Assembly: GCF_958295425.1 (NCBI RefSeq)
Contig: NC_081144.1
Span: forward strand, 23,859,398-23,923,397
DNA length: 64,000 nucleotides
Source of the DNA: Solea solea
Taxonomy: Eukaryota > Chordata > Actinopteri > Pleuronectiformes > Soleidae
Direction of reading: 5' to 3'
Every line of letters begins with the position of its first letter. Positions within the stretch are counted from its first letter, which is position 1. The notes beneath the pieces are model-generated. The model was not told the DNA's origin, searched no databases, and saw nothing but the letters and a program-made list of their open reading frames with translations. Below, piece by piece: positions 30,501 through 44,800 of this stretch. Position numbers and translations under genes: made by a program.

Positions 30501-33500
30501 GTCCTGTGCGACTGCATGTCTTTGGCGGACGACGACTCTGTGCTGCTACTTTTTTGGCTCTCCGAGGATTTCTGGACGACGTTATCAGCTCGATATTGTC
30601 TGTCCTGCGGCTGGGAAGCCTCGTAGTTGCTATCGATGATGTCGGTTGTCCGAATCTCGTCCTCCCTTCCTCCGGGACTGGGGCTTCAATGGACAGACAT
30701 GAGTATTAACCACAGGCAAAGTCATGAACTTGTTCAGATTAGAGCCAACTCCCTCAAATACATGTATTAGCTCCTTTTCCGCCGCAGGAACTTTTCTCAT
30801 TTACCCGTAATTTTGATTGGATTTTTACCAAAATTGCCCATGGAAAATCATTCCTTTCGATCCCAAACTTTCCCCCGAAAGACTTCAGATTACCAACAAC
30901 TTTAGAGGGACGGGGCTTTGTAGTGAAGTATGCTGACTGGTGAGCATTCAGACCCCTCTAGAGACCCCTCTACTGGTGACATATCTAGTGACCTTTTCTT
31001 GTGTTATTAGAGACTTTTGGAGATGCTGACATGAAAGCATGTATAATTCTAAAGGTGCACACCGGACGGATTCTACACACTGTCCTGTTGAAGCTCCTTT
31101 GAATCCCCCCTCCACATGTTAAATGTTTTGCATTTTGCATTTTGCATTGCGTTTTTGCATTTCTCTATGGACAAAAAACTAGACAAAAAAAAAATAGGGA
31201 ACATATTCTGAAGATAATTTAGACTCAAGAAGACTTGGATTATATTTGGTAACACTCTTGTCTGTTAAAGGCTTGAAGGTGGAGTACCTTTCCTCTGTGC
31301 GCAGAGGGCTGCTGGTGTGGACAGGAGTGGACGGTCCAGACATGTCAGATGGCGTGGAGCATGCGGCGTGGGCATCTCTGTGGACCCGCCTAAATGACCC
31401 GTGGGTGATGTGATCCCTCCAGCCCACACTTTCACCAGAGCTACGAAGGCCATCTGAGAAGAGGAAAGGATTACATGGACAAAATTCAACATTCAATTGT
31501 GACTAATGTGCCGGGTATTTGTCTCGCTTCGCATGAATTTCCCCTGGACGCAGTTGTTGATTACGGATCATTTATCCACTCCTGTTTCCCATTAGAGGCA
31601 TTTCTGAGCATCTTTGTTTGAGTGCGACTCACCAGTGTGTGAGTCAGAGCTGTACGACTGCTGCGAGTCTGGATGGTGATGGTGATTCTGGTTTCGCTCC
31701 GCCGGCCCGTTGCTGTGGCCGCAGGGCCCCGTCATGGAGGAGGCCGGAGGCAGCGGGGACGTGGACTCAGACTGGTAGCCCGAAGCGTAGCCCCTGCTCT
31801 CAGATGGCGAGGGCTGGTAGGGCGAGCAAGGGCAGACCTGCCGAGGCGTCTGGTAACCGCTGCTGCTGCTGCTGTACTTCAGATCCAGGTGAGAGTGAGC
31901 GTGAGACCTCGACGCCTCTGGATACGCTGGGTGACCCGACGGCAACGGGTCGAAAGTGAACGCCGGAAGGTCGTGACCCTGTGGGCCGTACGCGGCGACG
32001 GTGGCCCTCCTGTGCCAATATTCGGCTTCTCTGTCCCTCTCCCACTGCAGCTCCGCCGCCCTGTCGTGCTCCCAGTGCAGGGACAGCTCTCTGCCTCGCC
32101 TCGGTCCAGGATCTCGCTCCCAGTGGACCTCTGACCCTCTGGGTAACTCTGCGTCCCTGACTCTCCGAAGCTCCACCTCCCTTTGCTGAAGCTCCACCTC
32201 TCTATCCCAGTGAAAGCTGTCTCCTCGGTCCAACCTCATGCCGTGATAGTCGTCTCTCCTGATTGCACAGTCCCGACAAGGGCAGCCAGGGGCCGGCAGA
32301 CCGTCCATCAGCATGATGTCATGATAGGTGGGGCTGGTGGATGGTTTTGGGCGGTGTGCGTGGGGATGGTGGTGGCTATGAGGAGGAGGAGGGTGATGGA
32401 AGGGGCCATATTCATCGTCTCGACAGCAGAGGCGACCCGGTGCAGACAGAGGGTGATGAGAGAGTGGGGTGAGATCCGGTGACGGGTATGGACACATGTG
32501 TCGGGAAGAGGGAGCCTCCGAGCAGGAGCGGTGTAGGTAGTGCGGCGGGCCGCTCTGTCGGTCCCACACCAAATCTGGAGGAGGAAGAGACTGGTGGTAG
32601 TGCTGGCATAGATCCATGTGTGACGGCGGAGCAGTCTGGTTTGGGCTGGCGGAAGGAGTCGCCCCATGGTGCCCGTTGGTGCCGGGGGCCCGGTCCAGGC
32701 AGTAACCGTTCGGCATGAGGAGGGTGCGGTCACAGCCAGGTTCTGCACAGCGCTGGGACCGGTAGCCGTCGCGGCAAGAACACGAGCGACTAAGCCTCAG
32801 CGTGCCACTGCGCTCCGAGGGCAAAGAATCTCCGTCATCCAGGATCGCCGTCTCTCGCTCTCCGTCGCGATTTCCCTCGATGCCGCCAAGAAGACGTTCA
32901 AGCTCCTCCCGCTCCTGTCTGGTCGGAGGCGGGGGACGGACGAGCTCCTCCTGCCGGTCACAGTGGACTGATGATTGGTTCAAATGCATGGAATGGCCTG
33001 AAAGGGCGGAGTCGGAACCGTGAGGGATGAGATGATCGTGCCTGTCCTCACAAAGGCCAGCTCCTGGGCTGCTGCCGTTAGTAGAGCTGAGAGAACCTGA
33101 GCCGGCGCCACGGCGCTTCTTAATCTGAGCGTAGAGACTGCCATCTAGTGGACCTCTGGTGTGGGCAATATCTACAACAACAGAAAAAGGAGGATTATTA
33201 AGTTATTTACTGTTTTGGCGTTTTTAGCTCTCGGGGGACACAGGAGCTGCTCGTCTACTGCAGATTCTTTTTGTTAAGTTTTGCTTCACTAAATGTGAAC
33301 AGATTTCAAACACTCAAGTCACAAAATTAACACATTTCAACTCTGTGATCTTGGCAGCAGTGGATCAACAACTGTGTGCTGTGATGTAAAATCACTGATT
33401 TTCTCTATGGAATTTGGTGCAGGAGAGCGAGCGGTTTTACAAAGCAACACAAATTGGGGTTTGAAAAGCAGGTGCAGATTTTACAAGGCAACTAAAACTG

Positions 33501-36500
33501 GCTCCATCAGTAGATCAGTAAGTAAAACCTGTGGATTATCCTTTAAGATTAAGTTGAGATGTGTTGGTGAGTTGGTGTGTGTGTGTTACCTTCCAGACTG
33601 TCCTGGTAACGCTGATTGAAGTTCTCGTAGGAGTCCCAGCGCACCACTGGGTCAGCGGTATTGTAGTCCACCGTCACAGCCGGGTCGTTCTTCAGGTACT
33701 CGCGACCTGAGAGAAGACACGTTTTCATTTTCAATTCATCTGCATTCAGTGGACTCTCCTCGTTTCCTTCATCAAACAGAAGAACTGAAGAGCAGTGAAC
33801 CCACCTTTGACCCTCTCAGGTCCAGAGGAGAAGACAAACTCGACAGTGGCGTCAGATGGGAAACGCTCATCTGTGCGGAAAGAAAGAGACAGAAAACTTC
33901 AGAATCCTTTTTTTTATAAAATTTACTGATGTAAATGTAATCCCTACATGAGATCCAGATTAGCGGAAGCTCTGCAGTGATGTGGGGGAACCCCATAATC
34001 ATACACGTATCAAATGTCTTAATATTTTCTGCAGATGTGTCCTGCATCACATGACCCCACAGCGGTGAGTTTAAGTACATGTGTAATGGTTGTTTTTAGA
34101 GGACTGGCGACCAAGTACATGTACGTAAAAACCAGCTCTGTCATCTCAGAGAAAGTGAAAACTCGCGAGGAAATGAAGTAATGAGCATATTCATTATATA
34201 ATTAGAGAATCCATGAGCTCTCAGCAGGCTCACTTTACTCTCTCATGGGGATAGTTAGAGACTCCGACACACAGTACAATTCATTTTCACTCCACTCGCC
34301 TCCGCAGAGCTGTTATTACGTCCAGAATGAGGAGATTATGCTTCTATTATTTCGGGATTTATGTGACCACGGTGTTATGAGCAGAAAAACCACGTTGAAT
34401 GCGTTCCCACAATGCCGAGTTCAAGAGCTGCTATTATAGCCAATGAAAGTACAGTACGTGGTGATTACCATCGCCACAATTAACAACTCCATCCTTAAGG
34501 ACTTCAGGCGTTTAAAGGGGATTAAAAGAAATCAAAGTGGAATCCACTCCAGGCCGAAGACAGAAACACTTATTTGTTCGAGAAAAGATGATGCAACTGT
34601 GGCTCTAACAGTCTCCTGCTGCTGCCTCACACACAAACATCACACACTGATGTTTCACAGTTAAAGCTTACATTTCAGCATTTATCACATGACGGTGAAC
34701 TCTCCCAAACGTGATCTGTGCTGGTGGATTTGCATGCTGGGAAGTTGAACAAACAGAAAAAGTAGAGGATAATCTGGCTCTTCCCAACAATCGTGGGTGT
34801 CTTCGGAATTTAGGCCGAAAGTCGTACGAGACAAAGTTGATTCCGTCTTCCATCACAAAACATCGCACACACCAGAAGTCATGTTATATCACACTGTGAG
34901 TTTCTGTGAGAGTTTCCCAAATCCCTGGGAAATCTCCTCCCTGAAATTCTTTTGATTAAACTCTGCTGGTCTAGAGGTCTCAAACTCGCGGCCCATGGGC
35001 CACATACGGCCTTCCAATTGATTTCATGTGACTTGTGCCTGTCTATCAATTCATTTTGCATAATTTCATATAAAACACACATTTGTGTTGAAATTGCGTG
35101 AAATATCATCACAAACGTCGCTATGGAACCTTTTTTTCACTTGACCGGCCCCTTCCTGACCAGACTAGATTATCATCTGAGTTTGAGAGCCCTGGTCTCG
35201 TCTGTGCTTTCTCACAATTAAACGTTGTTGTGTCTGTGGTCCCCCATGTTTTTAGAATCCAATCCTGTGGAACACGGTTGGAACATTAGGTTTTTGCATT
35301 GGCTTGTTACAGCTACAGTGAGGTGGTCATGCTTTGTATAGCCGGGAAGATCCCACTAAGATACAAGAGCTCTTCCTCCGAGGAGTCCTGGTCAATATCA
35401 GCAGCACAGATAGAACAAGTAGTTCCAGAAATGAGACAATTCTAAATATAAAACTCACAATAACAGAATATAAAAGCTAAAAGGAATTTGTTAAAGAGAG
35501 ATCCTCAATCTAAACCCCTCAAAACATGTACATGTATATGTATGACAACAATGTGATGGTCGATAAAACCCCTGTGAAGGTGTTTAAAGAACCATACAGT
35601 AAAAATGGTACAGAGCCATCCCTCGACCACATCTTCCAGACAAATGTGAATATATTCTTATATTTATTAAGGAATTATTGCTCAATAATGCCACAAATAA
35701 ATCCTGTGAAGCTTGTACTGTGTTCCACACCTAACACCCTTCTCTGCCTGTGATTGTTACTCTCTGCTCCTCCTGAACATGAACGCACCGCTGCAAGCTT
35801 CGTCCAGCTCGCCTTTGCCAAACCACAGCTGGGATCCGTGGACGGTGCACGTGTGGAACTGCAGCCGGAACACCGTGTCTCTGTCGGCGCTCTGGACTCT
35901 CCTGTGGTAGCATTTCACCTGCAGAGGGCGACAGAGAGAGAGAGAGATGAAAAAGGCCTGTGGGATAATGAAAGGTTTGGGACGGAGAGTAAATGTAAGG
36001 CTGTGCGTTCGAAAACGGGTGTCGCCTACACTTTCAAAATGACTGAGTGCACTAAACAGACAAATTATGATTCCATGTTAACAAAGTGACAACAACCGAG
36101 AGCAGGATTTATATTTCACACATGAAATATGACCTTTAAACAAACTTCAGCAGTACATGAAGGACACATTTCTAAGTTTTGGGGGTTCAGTTATTTCCTT
36201 TTTTCCCATGTGACTCACCATGATGTCACCCTTCAGCAGCAGCGCCGGTTCCACAGACACACACAGACGCCTCCCCCCGGTGCCTTGAAGGTCACTGCAG
36301 ACGACAAACAAACATATTAGATAATGAAGAACACATGAGGGCGGCATGGAGATGTGACCACAGAGGGGGAAGATTCATGTGTGTGTGTGTGTGTGTCATC
36401 ACAAGGACTAAAATCTATTGTTTTAGCACCACTGGGACCATGTTTTCACTCGACAACAGACACGTTCACATTTGCATTCACTCGGAAAAAGGCCTGAAGA

Positions 36501-37333
36501 TAAAGAAATAAAAAGCTCGGAGACAAGGATTAAAAGCTCTCTCTAAAGAGTGACTGACACATATGAAGGACAACAAAAGTCTCACCTAATAAAATCCACA
36601 GCTTTCAACTGACTCTCCCGCACCAAACTCCATAGAGAAAATCAGCGTTTTTAACTCGTGGGAACACAGACGCGTCACGTCTACTGCTGCATTATCTAGT
36701 AAGTTTCTGCCTCTGAGGTAAACTCGAACAAATGATTTCAAACACCAAAGTGTCAAAATAACACATTAGAGGTCACTGACAGAGGCAGAAGTGGATTAAC
36801 AGCTACTGTGTCACAGAGAGCTAAAAACGATGATTTTCTCTATGGGGTTTGGTGTGGGAGAGTGAGCGGTTTACAAAAGCTCAGCTTCCAGTCTAAAAAC
36901 CCCTAATGGCAAGATCAACAGGTGATATGGTGTTAAGATCAGGGTTCCCACACCTGGGCTGACATCAACTTCAAGGACAGCTTGTAAGAGCTTGTCTTCG
37001 TCCATGATGGCGTCTGCATCTGGACAAGTGATTGTCCTCTGGTCAAAGTTAGTCTTTTGTCTTTGGTGAGACAGAGATTTTAGAGTTTTTCATTTCCCAG
37101 GCATCACATGTCCACAACACAGCGAGTCATTGTGACGTCGACTTCACTTCTTTCTTACACAAAATCCAAGCACTTTCAATGTCCTGTGGGAACCTTACAG
37201 ACTTATAAACTGTTTTCATTCACTCTGCCTGAAAACTAAAGCTCCACTGTCGTCAGTCTCACTGTACTCACTAAATGCCTGACGTGTAGACCAGCTGCAT
37301 GGCCTGGTAGATCTTCAAGAAGGGGTGGTAACC

Positions 37334-37388
<55 letters not shown>

Positions 37389-37923
37389 AGAGATATTAAC
37401 ACATAGCCAGGAATGTGGAGGAATGTGCTGATCTCCTTCCAAACCTGATCATGTGATTAAAGATAAACAGATGAGATGTGTTTGTGTGTTTGTGTGTCAG
37501 CGAGGACACATTTTTCATTCAAATCTATCTTTATGAGGACATTTTCTCTGAGGGGTCAGACACTTCAGGATCAGGCTTAGATTAGGTTGTTACAATTAAG
37601 ATAAGGGTGAGACTGCTGAGTCATGCCTCACCCTCACCCTCACACGACTATTACAAGAGACAGAGGTTCCAGTGTGAATGTGAGGGGACAACAAATCTGG
37701 TGACACCCGTTACACTCGGTCCACAGTGTGGGATGAAAACCCACAATCACTTGTTTTTACATCTTAGTGGGGACACATCATTGACATAATGCATTCACTG
37801 GACCCTTACCCTAACCATCACATCTCACCTTAACCTAAACCTAATTCTGACCCAGGTCTTAAGCCTGAAAAAAGACCTTTTAAAGTTGCTTTATGGACCT
37901 CACAAAGATATAAATACCAGTAT

Positions 37924-37954
<31 letters not shown>

Positions 37955-38783
37955 CACCTCCTTCACCCTGGAAGTTGGGCAGTGATGGGATGAGAACTTG
38001 GTGCAGGAACAGAGGACTGCTGTTCATCTTGATCGCTCCAGACAGAAGACCCCCAAAATAATAGATATACCTGGAAAAGAGGTGGATCAGTGGTAGAATG
38101 AGCTCTCTGTCAACTGGAAGGTCAGGGGTTTGAATCTACTACTTGTAAACTTTATATGTAACTGAATATTTACTGCTGCTCTATCCACATTTATACTAAT
38201 TTTTGTCCGTTTTATGTCCGTCCATCCCAAACATAATCTCCGTCACTACCCTACATACCTCTGTGTGTCTTATGCATTAGTATGGACGTCACTTTACACG
38301 ACCTATACATGTAATCCTGTCTGAATTGGGCTTTAGCAAACTCCCCTCTGAGTACAAGATAAGTCATCAAACATCTTAAAGCTGATTTGAGGGCATTACA
38401 AGCTCTAAAATCCAATATAAATATAGAAAAATGGCAATATTTCCATATAATTAGGTTGTAGGTGACATTTCAAGCAACATATACATATTTAAAGCACTAA
38501 CATGTTGGTTTGGACGTCACACAGACTTTAAATCAAGGTCTCATATGTAACACGTAAAAGGGTTGAATGGCAGAAATTGACTTTATGTTTATTATCACTT
38601 TACACCCCCCCCCCCCCCATCATCCTGTGGCCTCTACCTGTTTTGGGACGGCTGGAGAGACGAGGACACCTTATCTTCACAGAACTTTCTCATGGCAAGA
38701 GTACTGAGAGCCTGGTCCGCCCTGCACACACACACACACACACACAGTATAAGCCAACACTTTCCATCATGTGACTTCAGCAC

Positions 38784-38824
<41 letters not shown>

Positions 38825-41800
38825 GATGCCAGAGAGAACATGGAGAGGATACAGCTGGCAGCGACCGCAGGACAAACCAGTTTCCAGCGTTCCTGTGTGT
38901 AATCCAAGGGGATTAATCCATCTAATGACTTATCTGTAAAAAGTCTGAAAGGAAATCATTGTTGCCGCCCGTACACGAGAAGAGAAGGAGAGACGAGAAA
39001 CTTGATGATAATATTTAATGGGAATGGAATCCTGAGGACGAGCTGTCACTGCTTCAGTTTCAACAGGACATTGTAAATCTACGGTCATGTGAATCTCAGC
39101 CTTTAGCAACAGTTCCATCATAAACAGTTAGTACACAAACAACATATAGTGTTTAGTGCAGTACATTTAAAAAGCCTGCTGAATTTTACGATATCTAAAA
39201 AACATGTTTTCTGAAGAAAAACAGAAGTTTGTTAAACCGCTCACTCTCCTGCATCAAAGTCCATTGACTAAACCATCGCTTTTAGCTCGCGGGGACTCAG
39301 CAGCTGCTTAACTACTGCTGCCTCGTTTAGTCTATTTACACTAACTTATGTAAATCCAAACGAAAGTTTCCAACTGCAAAGTCATAAAAATAACACGTTT
39401 GAGTGGGTCAGTAACTGCTGTGTGATGTGAGGTTCAAATCGCTGGTTTTCTCTATGGGCTTTGGTGCAGGGGGAGAGCCACAGTAAACAGTGTTGTGTTG
39501 TCGTGTTGTTAAGTGGTCAGAATGCACATGCAGCAGGTTTTCCCTCATCAGTGTTCAAATGTCTTCCATGTGTGCGTGTTCTGGAGAACAAGAACATGTC
39601 AAACTGTGGCTTTGGATGACTCACACACTCACACACTCACACGCAGACACACACTCACCCTGCTGAGATCTTGCTGTAGTGCATGTAGGCCGCAATAATC
39701 ACTCCTGTCTTCCCTTTGTTGCCCTGGAGGACAGAGAGGAGACAACGATGACATGTGTGGTTCACACTCACACACACAGAGACTCAGAAAGACGTGGACG
39801 AGCAGTTTTTGAGTCCAGTTTTCTTCCCTCACACCGGCTGTTTCGACACATTCCAAAGACATTTTAGCCTGGAATTCCTAAAGTGACCAGCTTGTATTTT
39901 TCTCAGTGAAAGATTCTTCATTGACAAAATCTTGTTTATTCCCGTCCCCAGAGTCTGATCTGCAGCTGGGAAAAACAGAACCGCTGTTCCTGTAGCAGGA
40001 ATGTGCTGGAGCGCCGTGCAAACCGCTGGAGTAGTCTGGTTTTAGGATTTAAATTCTCCCTGACCAAAGCCAATAAATAAAAGCTCTTGACGAGGCCGTG
40101 GGAGCTCGTCCGTCCGTCCCTCGCTCGGTGAGGGCTGGAATTGAACCGGCGCCTTCACGCGATGATGTCATCAGAGAATCATGAAACGAAGGACGTTAAA
40201 CGCTGAGTTGACAGAGTTTGATCTGGCAAAGGAGCAAACGGCTTATTGAATTACTGAACATGATTACACTCTGCTTTTTGTCAACTTCGCTTTTAAATGC
40301 ACTTTCTCGGCCTAAAGGGACAGTTCCGGCTTTTTTGTGTGTGTGGTACTGACAACGTTTACATGATACAGTTCTAGCTTGACTCCACTCCTCAACATGG
40401 GCGGAGTTGTCGTGGCAACGGCTGCGTGAAACTGCCGTGATATCATGGTTATCTACGCGACACAAACACACAAACTAGTGACTTGTAAAGCAGTTGTTTT
40501 GGGTGTAACTGAATCATTAGAATCAGTCAATTAAAAAAGGTGTGTTCACAGAATCGTTCAATAACTTGTCTTCCACATGACATCAAAGATTTATTGGGGG
40601 GGTGGCTGTGGTGCAGTGGAAAGGGTGGGTCACACCTCAGCTATGCTAGTCTACATGCTGATGTCAGAACAAAAAAAACCCTGCCATTTTAACACAATTA
40701 ACATCAACTGTGCTGCTCTACTTCTAAAGCCACATTTGCTACTGGCCTCACTACAGCGGTTAACTCATGATCTGCTCTCTGATCTGCTCAGGTTAAAGCC
40801 TGAGAAACACCCAGCCGTCGCCTCCCTGAACTCTGACCTTGCAGTGCAGGACCACCACGTGCTGGGGGTCAGAGATCAGCCACGTCTCCATGGCCTTGCA
40901 TATGGCACAGATCTTATCCAGCGGTGGGGCGTGGAGATCAGGCCAGCCGAAGTCATGAACCTGGTGGTCAGACGGAGGAAAGATCACATGATGCGAGGAG
41001 ATTAAGAAGTCAATGTTGTAAAATGGATTCTGTGTTGTGAGAAATAGTTGGAGAAAAAAAAGTTCTACCTTTGGATTTATTTTGGTGATGTCGTGGCGTC
41101 GCTCGGAGAGATTCAGGAGCTGAAACACAAAAGATGTTTCATTATGAGTGGGACACTGAAGAAACTGTGTATTTTTTGTCTCTTAATGCTACATGGTAAA
41201 ACTAATACTTGACTGATAGTAGATTTAAAAGTTAAAAGCAGAAACATTGTAATGCCCTACCTTCAAATACCTGTCAAACATGTTATAATAATATTAAAAA
41301 GATAAAAAATAATAACTAAACAAAGTTTTATCAATGATTGAATTAAAAAAAGGCTTAATATGACCTTTCGGGTTTGAAAATCTGGTATGAAAATGACGAG
41401 GTTCCCTGAAAGTATCTCATAGCTGCACCTGTAAGCACAACATGCCGTGGACCCCAAAGGAGTAATATGAATTTACAAGGTTCCCTCAATGCATCTCGTA
41501 GCTACGCCTGTAAGCACAATATGTTGCGGTCCCTGCATTTACGAGGGTCCTTGAAAGCATCTCATAGCTGCTTGTAAAAGAGTTTGTGAGATTGTGAAGT
41601 TTTGGTTTGTAATCATCAGGAGAAAAATCATTAAACCTGTGTCACTGTTTTATCAGCTGAAGGTTAAACGTCGGCTCCCTTACCAGAAACTTGTCCTGAT
41701 GTTTGGACGTGAGCATGGCCGCCACCTCTTTCAGGTTGAGCCGGTATCGCTGCTCCTCCAGCTTCGGCGGGAAAAAGACAGAGATGATCCTCTCGGTGAT

Positions 41801-44800
41801 GTAGGTCAGGTCGAAGTCGTAGTGACGCTCCATCACTCTCTCCATCACACGGTCCACGCTGAAGCTCCTGGAGAGGAGAGGGGGGAGGGTCAGGTGATCA
41901 CGCAGAGAGAAAGGTCAACACAGGTCAGAATGTGAGCAGTTTCTAGCAGCTCAACGTGATCATGGCCCTTCATATTACTCCACACTGTGGCAGGATTTGT
42001 GGGGAAAGAAGGGGAAAGAGAGAGGAGAGCAAAGAAACTGGATACGGAGTGTGACATGTGGGCTGGAACCAGAGCCAACTTTCTCCAGGCGGCTGAAGCT
42101 AAACCTTCTGGAAACGGAACGACGGAGAGGCGACCATCAGTCTGAGTAACAAGTGCAAGGAGGCAGAAACACAGAGCAGAGCACGGAACACTTTCACAGT
42201 GAGGACGCACACTTGTGTGGACTGATTTCTGGAGTGAAAGCTCATCAACACAACATTTTGCTGAATGAGAAATGACTTTTGAGAAGTGACCTTTACCTTG
42301 GCAGAGTGCTTCTCTGTTTGGTGTAGGTCAGAGACTTGGTGGATCCCTGTGGAAGGAAAACAACAACACTTCAATCAATAAAACACAATGTGACATGCAT
42401 GACTTCAGGGTTCCCACACCAATTTCAAGGACTTTCCAGGACCTATTCCCTCAAACTCAAGGACCGAATGTGCTTAAGCTGTGTGTGGACACAGCTTAAG
42501 ATGGGAGGGCAACTTCTTCCATGGCGTCTGGACAAGTGATTGTCCTTGTGATCCTTGGGTCAAAGTCAGTCTTTGTCATTTGTCTTTGGTGAGACAGAGA
42601 TGTTGGAATTTCATTTCCAAGACATCACGTCGTCATTTTTCTCTCTCTTTGCTCAACTTTACTTGCTCATTGTTCTGCACGGAATCTCACGTCAACAGTA
42701 AGAGAGAGACAGTAGACAGTCCACAACACCACTAGTGATTACGACTCCACGTTTGTCCTGCGTAGGCTTCGTCTACGTACATCAAGCAATGCAGGGCATG
42801 AAACAGTAGGAGGCGTCGTAACAATGGAAGACATTTACCTAAACATCAACTTCACTTCTTTCTTGCACAAAACTCAAGAACTTTCAACGAGCCATGTCAT
42901 TTAGGCCGATTTTCTGAAAGTTTCAAGGAACTGTGGGAACTCCGAGAGTTGCAGTTTAGAGACGACATCTACGACTACGAGAAAGGTTAATCTCCATTAA
43001 CAAGTATAAATAAGAACAAATGTGACTGGTCAAACTAGAAAACAGGAACCAGAAAGCTTCCAGCAGATAATGGCTGAGAATTAGCCTGGGTGGAATCCAC
43101 TCAGCAAACGTCTTTGGCAGGAACCAGGTTTTGGCCAACGACAGAATCTCCCCCAACCAAAAATGTTTAATTTGTTTGGAAATAAGAGTGCCTTGGAGTT
43201 TTCTTTGACTCTGTTTCTACAAGTGATCTCATCCAAACGGCATCTGCAACCAAATTAACGTGAGTCCAGAAAGTGCTACTGCTGTGTTCCCATCATGGTA
43301 CAGTTTGGAATGGTAAAACCTTGGTTCAGGCTTGAGTTTAAACTGAGAACACACTAGATTTACTTGGTAGGCGTGATGGTCTAGCGCCACCCTGACGGCA
43401 CCGTACCATTTCACTCTGGTTTCCTCAAGGGAAGGATGCCAAAGAATGGAATGGTAGGGTCTGGTAATTTTGGTATTAATCCCTTTTGGAAACGTACCAA
43501 ACCGAACTGTTCCAATTGGTGGAAACGCGGCTAAAGAGGCACAACATTTCATGAACTCTTGGTGATTTTGGTGAATGTTTTGGTGAAAATATAATCCTAA
43601 TTCTTTCCTCTCCAGTGGAAGAAGGCTTTCCATTTAACTTGAGGACAGAGACCCATGTCTGGCACATGGGTTTGTTTAGCATGCGCTAAATCAAGTTCAG
43701 CGAACATGTGTTTTTCGCTGGCACGTCTGGAAATGTGCGCGACTCGCAGACGGCGTGACTCTGGGGACGTTTTTCGGAAAAAGACAGGAAAATGGAAGAG
43801 AAGACAGTGGACAGAGGACAGACGGAGGACGGACGGACGGAGGTGAAAGTGTGCTCACCAGGTGTTGTGTGTGTCGAGAAGGCGCCGTCCCCCGACGCTG
43901 CTGGATGTGAGGAAGGAGTGGTGACGGCAGAGAGGAGACAAGGGGAGAGGAAGTGGGGCAAAGGGAGAAGGTTGGAAGGAGGTGAGGGAGGAGAGGGAGA
44001 TGTAAGGGTAGGAGGGGGAAACAGAGGAAGGAAAGGAGAGTTAATTAAACAAACAGACTCTCTAATGGATAAACATGACGACTTCCTACAGCAACATCAA
44101 CCCTCTTATTTTCTCGCGGGGCTGGAATGCCCCAGCGCTCCAGGAATGAAGCGGGTTCTCACTGTGCCGAGGGTTTCGGCCTCGCGTCAGGAATTCAGCG
44201 AGGAGGAAATCATGTGACGGTGGTTTTCATGCGATGGATAGACAGTTGGAAAAACACGAGAGCGCTCTTGAGGAAAAGAAATGGAAATAAAAGGGGACTC
44301 ACCAGATCATTGGAAGGCACCGGGATGCACGCAGAGGTCACCTAGAAAAAACACAGCAGCCATGTCTGAGTATGAGACTCAAACACACACACGACCGTTT
44401 CCTCTGAAAATAATAACATATATGGAGTGATGGAGTGACAGCTTTCCCAGACTGTTTTAGTTTGAGACAAGAACTTCTCATTCTTCTTCATTTTGTTTTG
44501 TTTGTATTTCATAATTTAACTGAGTCTTAGTGACCTTTGTCCATATTTTTACATTAGCTAGTATTTTCCTCGTCTTTGGATTTGCATAAAGGGACAAATC
44601 AAAGCATTTTTTAATATCTTTAGGCCAATTAAGGTGGTATACGGTTCTTAAAAGTCAAATGATGATGAATTGACAGTCTGCACAGCTACTTTCATGCCTT
44701 TAAATTGATATTAGAGGTTTCTTAAAGCGTGATTCTATCAGGGTATACACACTGTACCAAAGTCCATAGAGAAAATCAGTGATTTTATGCCACAGCTCTC

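Noticed and set aside
31618..32134. Plus-strand open frames of 113-153 codons opposite tns2
   Set aside because: Antisense shadows of the GC-rich 1539-nt tns2 exon, which has far stronger support from splice phases and family match.
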